This document shows positions 42,984 through 51,564 of a stretch of DNA of 64,000 nucleotides, one piece after another. The first letter of the stretch is position 1. The number at the start of each line of letters is the position of its first letter. The position numbers and the translations under genes were made by a program. The stretch covers positions 1 through 64,000 of the forward strand of contig CAZTGB010000001.1 in assembly GCA_964612965.1 (NCBI GenBank), written 5' to 3'. The notes below the pieces were generated by a model, which was not told the origin of the DNA, made no database searches, and saw only the letters and a program-made list of their open reading frames with translations. This DNA is from CAZTGB01 sp964612965 (lineage in GTDB: Bacteria > Patescibacteriota > Microgenomatia > UBA8517).

Positions 42984-43330
42984 TTAAATTTAAAAACCCC
43001 ACTTTCTTTTAAGGACAATCCAACCTCTTTCATAACATCACTTGTCGAAGTTCTAACAACTGTCGGTTTTGCAAGAAAAACAATATCAAGACCATCGCGA
43101 ATATCTTTTAGTACCATGCGAACACCCTCACTCATTTTGCGCCTAGCATAGTTTCTGTCCACAGCATCATGGGCCACTTTTATTGAAACCACAAACCCAA
43201 ATCTTGAAGGTTCGTTGTCTTTTCTATCAAACACGGCAATTCCAAAGTTTTTGGATTGAAAAACCCATCCTTTTTCTTGAACTCTTTTAAAATTGAGCTC
43301 ACCCGTAAGTCTATTTGATCTTCCTAACAT
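42980..43330 (-). CDS. rnpA: Ribonuclease P protein component
   Basis: 116 aa; basic RnpA subunit that helps RNase P RNA mature tRNA 5' ends. The RNR-like motif VDRNYARRKMSEGVR and the N-terminal LTGELNFKRVQEKG fit. Overlaps yidD by 4 nt. Its leader contains a minus-strand TCACCTCCTTT, identical to the 16S anti-Shine-Dalgarno region. Confidence 0.94.
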   Translation of the reverse strand: MLGRSNRLTGELNFKRVQEKGWVFQSKNFGIAVFDRKDNEPSRFGFVVSIKVAHDAVDRNYARRKMSEGVRMVLKDIRDGLDIVFLAKPTVVRTSTSDVMKEVGLSLKESGVFKFK

Positions 43331-43340
43331 GAGGTAATTT

Positions 43341-43351
43341 AAAGGAGGTGA
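43341..43351 (-). other. Anti-Shine-Dalgarno-like 11-mer in the rpmH-rnpA spacer
   Basis: Minus strand reads TCACCTCCTTT, equal to the 3' end of 16S rRNA. On the plus strand it is AAAGGAGGTGA with no start codon nearby, so it is not a plus-strand Shine-Dalgarno for a visible gene. Confidence 0.4.
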
Positions 43352-43359
43352 CTAAAAAA

Positions 43360-43500
43360 TTAGACACTTAACGACTTTCGTCCTTTTAGTCTCCTTCTTT
43401 TAAGCACTTGTATTCCTTTTTTTGTAGACATTCTTTTGCGAAATCCATGAACCTTTGCTCTTTTACTTTTACTTGGTTGGTAAGTTCTTTTTGTAGACAT
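43360..43500 (-). CDS. rpmH: Ribosomal protein L34
   Basis: 46 aa of the usual L34 length: MSTKRTYQPSKSKRAKVHGF, with the conserved GFRKRMSTKKGIQVLKRRR core and GRKSLSV end. The in-frame ATG at 43596 is rejected because it crosses the rpmH promoter. First gene of the rnpA-yidD-yidC-jag unit, divergent from dnaA. Confidence 0.96.
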   Translation of the reverse strand: MSTKRTYQPSKSKRAKVHGFRKRMSTKKGIQVLKRRRLKGRKSLSV

Positions 43501-43510
43501 ATCAAAAACT

Positions 43511-43519
43511 ATTATATCA
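43511..43519 (-). promoter_or_regulatory. Extended -10 promoter of rpmH
   Basis: Minus-strand TGATATAAT (TGn plus TATAAT). Start predicted near 43504, about 4 nt before the ATG at 43500. Confidence 0.6.
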
Positions 43520-43606
43520 AATCTATTTAATATTTCTATGACATCCTCCCACAGCCTAACATCCGGGTTTTCCTGTTTGTTTTTAGAGGATGACATATTT
43601 TGGCTA

Positions 43607-43635
43607 TTGACGGATTGTGGATAACTTTGTAAATA
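43607..43635 (+). promoter_or_regulatory. dnaA promoter with internal DnaA box
   Basis: TTGACG (43607-43612), 17-bp spacer, TAAATA (43630-43635). The spacer contains TGTGGATAA (43616-43624), a perfect reverse DnaA box, giving direct autorepression. The start is near 43642, just before the ATG at 43646. Confidence 0.72.
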
Positions 43636-43645
43636 CTTGAGTTAC

Positions 43646-45007
43646 ATGGACACAAAAGTTATTTGGAAAGATACCTTAGAAATAATTAAATTATCTGTTT
43701 CTCCTGCTATCTTTAAAACTTGGTTTTCTCAAACTCACATATCAAGTGCTCAAGATATGGGGGAGAGAATGGTAATTGAAGTTGGATGTCCAACCTCATT
43801 TGCTAAAAACACCATTGAAACGAGATACTTCGGACTTATCCAAGATAGCCTTAATAAAGTAACGGACAAAAAATGTGATTTGATTTTTTTAGTTAAAGAA
43901 AATCCTGACAAGGAAAATATTAAAGCTATAGAAGACTCACCACTCTTCTCTGATGAAACCAAAAGTGAAGATTTTTTGGAAGCTCTTAAAAAAGCTCATA
44001 TCAGACCACACTTTTCATTTGAAAACTTTGCAGTATCTGGAAGTAATCAAATGGCCCATGCAGCAGCAGAAGCCGTTTCAAGATCCCTAGGGTCCGCATA
44101 TAACCCTCTATTTATCTGGGGGGGTGTTGGGGTAGGAAAAACCCATTTAATGGTGTCGGTTGGCAACTTCGCATTAAGACAAAGGATGGAACTCAAAGTT
44201 TTGTTTTGTACAGGAGAAGATTTTACGAATGATATTGTTGAGGGAATCAGAAATAAAACAACTCAAAGTTTTAGAGATAAGTACAGAAAGTTAGACTTAC
44301 TCTTAATTGATGACATTCAGTTTATAGCAGGTAAAGACGCTGTTCAGGAAGAGTTTTTTCATACTTTCAATGCGGTAACTTCAGCCGGAGGACAAATTAT
44401 ATTAACTTCCGATAGACCTCCCTCTGAAATCAAAAAACTTGAAGAGCGTCTTAAAAGTAGGTTTGAAGCTGGGCTAATTGTTGATATTGCACCACCAGAT
44501 TTTGAACTGCGATGTGCCATAACCCAAATCAAAGCCCAGGAAAAAGGATTAAAGCTTGAAATGGATCAAGTTCAAATGATTGCAGGCAACGCAGATGGAG
44601 CAAGAAAGATTGAGGGTCTTCTAATTAAGCTTATGACACAAGTTAATCTTAAAAAGACTGAGATAACAAACGAACTTGTAGAACTTGTCATAGGACGAGG
44701 AATTGAAAGTAATGAGAGGGTAATTAGAAAATCTCCGACTGAAGTAATTGAAGCCATATCTAAATATTACCAGGTGGGGAAGCGTGCGCTTCTTGGAGAC
44801 TCACGTGCCAGGCCTATTGCAAGACCTCGCCAAGTTCTAATGTATATATTAAGAACCGAACTAGGAATCCCACTTGAAGAAGTTGGAAGGTTAGTAGGGG
44901 ATCGTGATCATACGACCGTTATGCATGCTGTGGAGAAAATCACCCAACTAGCCACCACAAATGTGCAGATTCGTGAGGATATGTCCAAAATCAAATTGGG
45001 GATATGA
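43646..45007 (+). CDS. dnaA: Chromosomal replication initiator DnaA
   Basis: About 453 aa. Domain I starts KDTLEIIKLSVSPAIFKTWF. The AAA+ core has Walker A WGGVGVGKTHLMV and Walker B LLLIDDIQFIAGK. The arginine finger and the DNA-binding domain IV with GRLVGDRDHTTVMHAVEKI complete it. The ATG at 43646 (MDTKVIWKDT) is the natural start; TTG at 43637 is rejected. It opens replication at the adjacent origin and represses its own promoter through the DnaA box. Confidence 0.97.
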   Translation: MDTKVIWKDTLEIIKLSVSPAIFKTWFSQTHISSAQDMGERMVIEVGCPTSFAKNTIETRYFGLIQDSLNKVTDKKCDLIFLVKENPDKENIKAIEDSPLFSDETKSEDFLEALKKAHIRPHFSFENFAVSGSNQMAHAAAEAVSRSLGSAYNPLFIWGGVGVGKTHLMVSVGNFALRQRMELKVLFCTGEDFTNDIVEGIRNKTTQSFRDKYRKLDLLLIDDIQFIAGKDAVQEEFFHTFNAVTSAGGQIILTSDRPPSEIKKLEERLKSRFEAGLIVDIAPPDFELRCAITQIKAQEKGLKLEMDQVQMIAGNADGARKIEGLLIKLMTQVNLKKTEITNELVELVIGRGIESNERVIRKSPTEVIEAISKYYQVGKRALLGDSRARPIARPRQVLMYILRTELGIPLEEVGRLVGDRDHTTVMHAVEKITQLATTNVQIREDMSKIKLGI

Positions 45008-45227
45008 GGATAATAACTTGATAGTTATTAACTTATCAACACTAAGTTCATAATTATCCACAAAGTTGTGAACAAAAGCCCATGCTCAATATCAACACGA
45101 ATTTAAAACAAAAGATAGCTTTGGATTTAAATTTTTATCTACTTATCCACCCTATCTACTACTAGATCTACTAGTTAATATATGTAAAATACAGATAAAG
45201 GAAAACCAACTATTTTAGAAAAAAACA
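45008..45227. other. oriC: Replication origin (oriC) with DnaA boxes and DnaA-trio tract
   Basis: The AT-rich dnaA-dnaN spacer contains TTATCAACA (45033-45041), TTATCCACA (45054-45062) and TTATCCACC (45143-45151). The last is followed by CTATCTACTACTAGATCTACTAG (45152-45174), which on the opposite strand is a run of TAG trinucleotides in the DnaA-trio orientation, next to the AT-rich segment that ends at the dnaN start. Together this is a basal unwinding system like that of Bacillus. An AATAAC/GTTATT hairpin lies just after dnaA. Confidence 0.82.
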
Positions 45228-46334
45228 ATGAAATTACAAATTCTCCAAGAAAATTTTGCTAAAGCTATTACACTTGCTTCAAGATTTACTACAACCAGAG
45301 CACAGCTTCCAATACTAGGAAATATCCTTTTAAGCTCTACCAAAACTAAATTAAACATATCCTCAACTAATCTGGAAATTTCAGTTTCAACCCAACTTGG
45401 AGCAAAAGTAGAGAGTGAAGGAGAAATAAGCGTTCCTTCTAAAGTATTATCAGAACTTGTCTCGAACTTACCCAAAGAAACATTAACTCTAGAAGGGGAG
45501 AAGGAACATCTTAAGATTTCCTCTTCTTCCTTTTCTTCAAACATATTAGGGATGGATTCATCTGACTTTCCAAAGATTCCAGGAAGTGTACATAAAGATA
45601 AATCCTTTACGCTCCCCAAAGTTGATTTTTCTGAAGGTCTTTCAAAGGTTATATTTGCTACTTCCACTGACGAAACAAGACCTCTTTTAACGGGGGTTCT
45701 TTTCCTTCTTGAAAAAGGTGGTTTGACCCTTGTTGCAACCGATGGATTTAGACTTTCCAAAAAAATTATCAAAACGACTTCTTTTAAAGGGAGTTCTAAA
45801 TTTATTCTGCCTAAAACAATACTTTCGGAAGTAGGAAGACTTGCTGAACTTGACGAAGTTATTTTTGAAATTCAAGAAAAAGAGAAACAAGTAGTATTTG
45901 AAATAGGGGATACAGTTCTATCCTCAAGACTTCTTGAAGGAGAATTTCCAGATTATGAAAAGATCATTCCAAAGACTTCAATTACAAAGATAACACTTGA
46001 TAAAGAAGATTTACTAAGAGCAGTAAAACTCGCGGCTCCCTTTTCAAGAGATAGCGCAAACATAGTCAAAATTAAAGCACTAAAAGAAGGAATTACTATT
46101 TCAGCAGAAAGCTCCCAAGCTGGAAGTCAGGAAACCAAAGTTGAAGCTAAAGTTGAGGGAGAAAACAAACTAGAAATTGCCTTCAATTACAAATTTTTAG
46201 AAGACTTTTTAAGTAGTATTAAAGGTGAAGAAGTTAGAATCGAATTTTCGAGTGTAGATAAAGCGGGTTTGTTCTTGGATCCTTCAGATCAAAATTATCT
46301 TCACTTAATAATGCCTGTTAAGATACAGAGTTAA
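45228..46334 (+). CDS. dnaN: DNA polymerase III beta clamp
   Basis: A 368-aa sliding clamp, three-domain architecture, conferring processivity. MKLQILQENFAKAITLASRF and QLPILGNILLSS are the N-terminal signature; the C-terminus ends DPSDQNYLHLIMPVKI. Follows oriC. No recF follows; the next gene is convergent. Confidence 0.97.
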   Translation: MKLQILQENFAKAITLASRFTTTRAQLPILGNILLSSTKTKLNISSTNLEISVSTQLGAKVESEGEISVPSKVLSELVSNLPKETLTLEGEKEHLKISSSSFSSNILGMDSSDFPKIPGSVHKDKSFTLPKVDFSEGLSKVIFATSTDETRPLLTGVLFLLEKGGLTLVATDGFRLSKKIIKTTSFKGSSKFILPKTILSEVGRLAELDEVIFEIQEKEKQVVFEIGDTVLSSRLLEGEFPDYEKIIPKTSITKITLDKEDLLRAVKLAAPFSRDSANIVKIKALKEGITISAESSQAGSQETKVEAKVEGENKLEIAFNYKFLEDFLSSIKGEEVRIEFSSVDKAGLFLDPSDQNYLHLIMPVKIQS

Positions 46335-47356
46335 TTTATACTGATTGGATTTTGATAAATACTTCCATTATATCCTTGCCAATATAAAATATCGTTTATA
46401 AAACCATAAGCAGTTTGCATCACAATTCTTTCGACAAGGAGCCTAAATGGAGTTATCGCAAATGGATTAAGAGTTAGAACTGAATAATTAAGACCTTTAT
46501 CATCATTTCTGAAAATCACTAAAGTATTATTATCTTTCCATGCAGACCTACTACTTGTTTCAATACTCTTTGATCTTAAACTAAAATTACTCGTGCTAAC
46601 AATCTCCACTTTATTAGATGTTTGTAAAGATACATTATTTCTATCGGGGGACACCAGGTAAGAATTAATAGTTTTTGATAATATAGTTTGATTTTTGTTA
46701 ACATCAAAGAATATAAGATCATTCTTATCATGATCATGATTTTCAACAAAAAGCAGCAAAATATCATTCTTAAGATATCTAACATTTTGTGCCTTGGTTT
46801 CAATTATTTCGACAGGTTGGCCTCCATTTATTGGAACACTGTTTAGTTTTGGGAGTTTTGTGTTGATACTAAACTCAGAAAGGAAATAGATAGTTTGAAG
46901 ATCATCTGAAAGAGTGACTGAAATTATTGGAGAGATTGTTTTTAAATTAATTTCTCTTCGTAATTTTGTTTCTAAATTTATGACAATTATTTTTGATAAG
47001 TCAGAATCATCAAGAACGATGGCTGTGTTTTCTTTTACATAATAATCGTGCACCTTGCCAGAATAAATAGTTGTCTGTACTCCATCTTTAAATCTAATTA
47101 AACTCCCATCATTTTCGTTTATCCCAAAAATATTCCCCTGATCAAACCCAGACGCTAAAAAAATAGGATCGAGATTAGCAGGAGCAATTTCGTCAGGTTT
47201 AAATAAACTGGGTGGAGGCGTTGCTTTTTGAGTAAGATCCACTTTATTAGATTTTCCTTTAAAGACAAAAAAGTATATTAAAAATGAAGTAAAAAAAATC
47301 AGAACAACTACTAAAAATGATTTTATTTTTTTAGGTTTAGAATAATTTTCTCTCAT
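46331..47356 (-). CDS. Membrane-anchored beta-propeller-like protein
   Basis: About 341 aa: an N-terminal membrane helix (FLVVVLIFFTSFLIYFFVF), then repeating beta-rich units (DSDLSKIIVINLETKL; DDLQTIYFLSEFS; DKNDLIFFDVNKNQTIL) typical of TolB- or WD40-like propellers. Extracellular. No enzymatic motif. Its ATG at 47356 lies 5 nt beyond the stop of the M23/T4SS gene, so it is probably the last gene of that unit. Converges with dnaN, overlapping by 4 nt. Confidence 0.7.
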   Translation of the reverse strand: MRENYSKPKKIKSFLVVVLIFFTSFLIYFFVFKGKSNKVDLTQKATPPPSLFKPDEIAPANLDPIFLASGFDQGNIFGINENDGSLIRFKDGVQTTIYSGKVHDYYVKENTAIVLDDSDLSKIIVINLETKLRREINLKTISPIISVTLSDDLQTIYFLSEFSINTKLPKLNSVPINGGQPVEIIETKAQNVRYLKNDILLLFVENHDHDKNDLIFFDVNKNQTILSKTINSYLVSPDRNNVSLQTSNKVEIVSTSNFSLRSKSIETSSRSAWKDNNTLVIFRNDDKGLNYSVLTLNPFAITPFRLLVERIVMQTAYGFINDILYWQGYNGSIYQNPISIN

Positions 47357-47361
47357 AATAC

Positions 47362-48700
47362 TTAAGGTGTAACACAAGAATTAATTGGACTACAAAGCCC
47401 GAAATTGAACTTTTCTTCAAAATCAGAATATGGGCAAATATTACCATCGCCGCCAATAAAACTACTTGGACCATTCTTTTCATCTAATAATGGTTGGTCA
47501 CCATCATTAATTGCAAAATGGAGATGTTGGACTCTTCCTGTTCCGGTCTCATCCATCGTTCCTATGACCTCGCCGACCTCAACAGTGTCTCCAGATTTTA
47601 CATACGGAAAACATAAATGTGCGTAATAATAATATCTTCCGCTTGTACTGCCTTGCATCTTTATATATTTTCCACCAGAACTATCATTTAATTCTACCTC
47701 AACAATAGAACCAGCTTCGTAGGCGACAAGCGGCCCCCTAGGAACAAAATCATTAAATAAATCTGCCGCCTTATTTCCGTCCCAGTGATAACAGGCATTA
47801 GTAAAAGGAGGGTTTGGAAACTGACCAACAGGGTAAGCATATTTTCCATCAGAAGAAAAATTAACCTCACCAGCCACAGGTTTTGGTGGAGGGTCACCTA
47901 AACAGTCTGCTGGGGTTACTCCACCTCGCCCGGACTCATATGGTTCTGGCGGAACAATATATGCCCCTGAATTAATAATAAAAAGAATGAGTGCAACAAC
48001 TACTGGAAAAACTAAAAGTGTAATCAAAATAGGAACTCCAATTGCTCCCAAAGTTGCAGCACCAATCGCAGAAAATACGCCTCCTACAGAAGCCACCATA
48101 CCCCCCACCGTCATTCCGGCTCCAATACCCATCCCAATTCCTCCAAGTGCAACCCCTCCTAAGACAAGTCCTGGAATGCCAAAAATTAGGCCGGCTCCTA
48201 CAATGGGAATGGACATTAAAGCAAGTGAATATTCTTTTACCTTTTTCCAATTAACTTTGTCTAATATTTTTCCTAAAACAATTCCTCCAAGCCAACCTAA
48301 AAAAATTCCAACCGGTCCCCCGGCTGACCCCAAAGTAGCAGTTATTTTAGAAAGGGAAGCCTTTAACCCTGTCTTTGCAGCAACAATTCCAGCAGTTTTT
48401 GAAACCCCTTTTTGAAGCAAGTTTTTAGCTATTCCTCCAGCAATTCTGGATGCTTCACCTGAATTAGCTGTTGAGTTTAAATATTTAGGCCCTGAAGAAT
48501 CTTCCCAACTAGGACTTCCTTGAGGGGTTCCAAAGGCGGACATTGAAAATGCTCTATGATCAATTTCTCCATGCTTTCCTATCCTTGAAAGAACAGACCC
48601 TGTGTCACTATCCGACCAATTGACACTTTTAAGGGATGGGTTATCAAAAATTTCCTTTTGACTTTTAATTACTTCAGCAGCCTCACCTGGAATGTAAGTT
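47362..48700 (-). CDS. M23 peptidase with membrane region, C-terminal part (T4SS locus)
   Basis: The portion downstream of a 10-N gap. It has a hydrophobic Gly-rich stretch with several helices (GLVLGGVALGGIGMGIGAG), then an extracellular M23 domain: CYHWDGNKAADLF, YYYAHLCFPYVKSGD, and HLHFAINDG. It probably cuts peptidoglycan for the secretion apparatus. The gap at 48701-48710 separates it from the 5' piece, and the two most likely form one gene of roughly 730 codons plus an unknown gap. Confidence 0.85.
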
Positions 48701-48710
48701 NNNNNNNNNN

Positions 48711-49561
48711 AATCCAGATTGTGGAATCTCTGAAACTTCAACTTCTGGAATTAGGATAGCGGCGCCTTCCTTTCCATACGCTTTTTCTGCAACTAATTTT
48801 GCAAGTTCGCGAGTATTTTGACTTGAGTCAGATAAAAGAACGGCCCAGTCGACTTCTTCTTCCCTCAACCCAAATTTACTAGGATCTTTTACTGCTTCTT
48901 CAGTAACACGAGACTGAATAACAGGGACACTCCCAGTAAGTGAATTATTAACAACATAAAGAGCTGTAATATCAGCTGCCGCCTTCGGGATATCTGGAGA
49001 TCTTTGTTGAATTTCTTCTGAAATATTTTTAACAGCGGCAGCTGGTGATTCTTGTGCTAGTTTCTGTTTTGCTTCAAATTCTTGTTTTTGTTGTTCAGAA
49101 AGTTTTGCTTCTATAACCTTTGCATACGCCTGCTTTTTAGCAAATATTTCTTGTTGTTTTGCTATCCCAGCTTTAGTTGTTGCACTGGACCATTCGTCAA
49201 TTTTTCTTTTTTGTTTTAATGTCTCTTCGCTTAGTTTTCCAAATCGTTCCAATTTTTCTAAATCGGGGATGGTGGAATCAGCTTGTTCATATTTTGGAAT
49301 TTCGGTCAAAGTTTCCTGTGTGTCTTGTTGTAAATATTCATACCATCTTTCAAGAGCAAGGCCTTTTTCTTTGATAGAAAGATCCTTCAAGTTTTCAATC
49401 TCGTTAAGTTGGGAAAGTAAGGCTTCAGCTTCGGCTTCTTTACCCTTTATTGGTTTACTATCTTCATTAAAATATAATCTAAACTCTTCTCTGAGCTCAT
49501 TCAGTATTTGAGGATTTTTTACGAAAGTCACTGGAATTGATGTAGAATCATTTTGCTTCAT
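48711..49561 (-). CDS. N-terminal part of the M23 T4SS protein, coiled-coil
   Basis: About 280 residues before the gap, starting MKQNDSTSIPVTF, hydrophilic and helical (LEKLERFGKLSEETLKQKRK; AKLSEQQKQEFEAKQKLAQE). No catalytic motif. The start overlaps the virB4 stop by 14 nt, so coupling is likely. The frame on both sides of the N run suggests continuation into the M23 part with a gap length that shifts the frame. Confidence 0.7.
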
Positions 49562-51539
49562 ATGCGTTAGGGTTAACATGTGCCACCTCTAAAGGCTTGG
49601 TTGTAATTAACTTGTCCTCCTCCGGACTTGCAACGACACGAATCGGAGCATGGTGTGGTCCTGCAAAAAATATTCCCTCACCAACATTAGCAGCTAGTAG
49701 TAATTGCTTCTCGCCCTGCGACAAGTAAAAGACTTCTCCAATTTTATCAATTGCTGCAGGTGACTGTTTTAGAAGTACTTGCATGGCAGAGTTTGTAACA
49801 ATTGCCTTCCCAATATCTTGTCCCAAAAAGTCTTCAACATCCTGTGTAATTGTTGTTAAGCCCAGGAAGTATTTACGTGCCCTTTTAACAACACTCCAAA
49901 GGAATTGTGCAGTATCAGGATATCTCATCATGTGCCAGGCCTCATCAACGACTAGGATGCGTTTCTTGAGGTCTTTTTTGACTCTTGTCCAAATGTAATC
50001 AAGGATTATAAACATTGCGATTGGACGCAGGGCATCTTGCAAATCTTTAACAGAAAAAACAGTAAAAGGATTTGTAATATTAATGTTTGTTTGCTTATCG
50101 AATATTCCAACAAATGATCCCCTTACATATTTTTCAATACGAGCAGCCAAATCCAATGCATCAGGTACTTCCATTCCAATTAAAGTTTTATAAAGATCCT
50201 CCATTAGAGGTGGTTCTTTTCCTTGTGTGTCAGGATCTGTTGTAATTCCTTTGGCTCGGTAAGTCATAACCAGTGCCCGGTCAAGGAGGGCATCCTGGGT
50301 TGGGGTAATAGCACCCATAATAACCTTAAGAAGTGAATGAAGTGAAAGAATTTTAAGACCTAATTGATTCTCTCCTTCTTCTCTAATTTGTGCCAAGTCA
50401 AAAGGATTAATTTTGCTAGGAGAATTATATGAGAAAGAAATAAATTCTCCACCTACGGCATCTGCTAGTGTTTTATATTCTGCTTCAGGATCAATTACAA
50501 TCACCTCAACTCCGGTCATGAGAGATCTTAGAGCTTCCAACTTAACAAAATAGCTTTTTCCAGCTCCAGAACTAGCAAAAATCGTACAATTCCCATTCTG
50601 TAAACTGAATCTGTCAAAAATAATGAAAGATTCATTTTGAGAATTAATTCCATAAAGAACTCCTGTATCACTTGAAAGCTCAGTTGAAGTTAGTGGAAAG
50701 GTGGTAGCAACAGAGGTCGTATCCATATTGCGTGTTATGGATAATTTATCAAGGCCGAATGGGGCAGTCGAAAGGAATCCTTCTTCTTGATCAAGTATCG
50801 CGTGTTTAGCAACAATTAAGAGTGATCCAAGTTGGGATTCAATTTGACGGGTAACACTATTAAGCTCATCAACCGAATTAGCAGGAATTGTTATATAAAA
50901 GGAAAATTCATAGAATCTTTCAATTCCTTTTACAAGTTGTTCTTGAAGGCTTCTGGCATCTTCAAGCTTTGCCTGGGTTGAAGGATCAACTATTTTACCG
51001 CGCTCTATATCAGTTGAAATTTCTGCTTCCATCTCAGCAATCTTTCGCCTGAGATCATCAAGGACCGATTTTCCATCAACAGGATAGATGTAGAAACAAA
51101 TATCCAAAGAAGAATCAAAATTAACAACTGGCTCAAGCCATCCTGGGGCTACAAACCTAGGATACCCCGCAACAAACAAAGTTCTAAAGTAAACATCATT
51201 AATTTTTACGTAGTCAAAATCCTCCTCAACAGCTTGAGGGGCAATTACATCAAGCAAATTTTCTCCCTGTGCAATAGCTTGATTAGGACTAATTACTCTA
51301 GGTTTAGTGTCACCCAACTTTTCTTCCGGTTGGTTAGGGGCAGCAGCCCTTTGAGGAATTTTTGAAGTAGCGCGGTCTACCATTCCGCCAATTAAGTTCT
51401 GAAGTCCAGATAATGGGTTTGGAATTTTTTTTATAGACGAGACAACCTCATTATTATTTTGAGGTTGAATGGGTGGTGTATTTGGATCCGTGACAGGTGT
51501 TGGCGCGGTTGGTATTGTTGTTGATGTTGTAGGTTCCAT
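49548..51539 (-). CDS. virB4: VirB4/TraC-family T4SS ATPase
   Basis: 663 aa. A Pro/Thr-rich N-terminus (PTTSTTIPTAPTPVTDPNTP) precedes the CagE/TrbE-like region and an HerA/FtsK-type ATPase: Walker A FASSGAGKSYFVK, VIVIDPEAEYKTLADAVGG, Walker B RILVVDEAWHMMRYPD. It powers assembly or transport. The domain usually fused at its N-terminus is encoded separately at 51565-52236. Preceded by the 24-nt element. Confidence 0.93.
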   Translation of the reverse strand: MEPTTSTTIPTAPTPVTDPNTPPIQPQNNNEVVSSIKKIPNPLSGLQNLIGGMVDRATSKIPQRAAAPNQPEEKLGDTKPRVISPNQAIAQGENLLDVIAPQAVEEDFDYVKINDVYFRTLFVAGYPRFVAPGWLEPVVNFDSSLDICFYIYPVDGKSVLDDLRRKIAEMEAEISTDIERGKIVDPSTQAKLEDARSLQEQLVKGIERFYEFSFYITIPANSVDELNSVTRQIESQLGSLLIVAKHAILDQEEGFLSTAPFGLDKLSITRNMDTTSVATTFPLTSTELSSDTGVLYGINSQNESFIIFDRFSLQNGNCTIFASSGAGKSYFVKLEALRSLMTGVEVIVIDPEAEYKTLADAVGGEFISFSYNSPSKINPFDLAQIREEGENQLGLKILSLHSLLKVIMGAITPTQDALLDRALVMTYRAKGITTDPDTQGKEPPLMEDLYKTLIGMEVPDALDLAARIEKYVRGSFVGIFDKQTNINITNPFTVFSVKDLQDALRPIAMFIILDYIWTRVKKDLKKRILVVDEAWHMMRYPDTAQFLWSVVKRARKYFLGLTTITQDVEDFLGQDIGKAIVTNSAMQVLLKQSPAAIDKIGEVFYLSQGEKQLLLAANVGEGIFFAGPHHAPIRVVASPEEDKLITTKPLEVAHVNPNAYEAK

Positions 51540-51563
51540 GATATTCTAACAAGCTTTGCTTAT
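51540..51563 (-). repeat. 24-nt start-codon-proximal repeat, copy 2
   Basis: Minus strand reads ATAAGCAAAGCTTG-TTAGAATATC, then the virB4 ATG at 51539. Identical over 24 nt to the copy before the HEPN gene at 54290-54313. It fills the entire spacer between the upstream stop and virB4. Confidence 0.75.
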
Positions 51564-51564
51564 A

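Noticed and set aside
43501..43596. N-terminal extension of L34 to 43596
   Set aside because: It runs across the extended -10 of rpmH. The 46-aa protein from 43500 is the normal length.
43637..43645. TTG at 43637 as dnaA start
   Set aside because: ATG at 43646 gives the natural DnaA N-terminus and lies just after the promoter.
47987..48415. Long Pro/Thr-rich plus-strand frame opposite the M23 gene
   Set aside because: It mirrors the Gly/Ala-rich membrane segment of the minus-strand gene and shows no start signal or family resemblance.
51540..51563. TAGAAT inside the 24-nt repeat as a promoter -10
   Set aside because: It would leave only 3 nt before the ATG, too few for a transcription start before the start codon, and the conserved block extends 5' beyond any -10 need.
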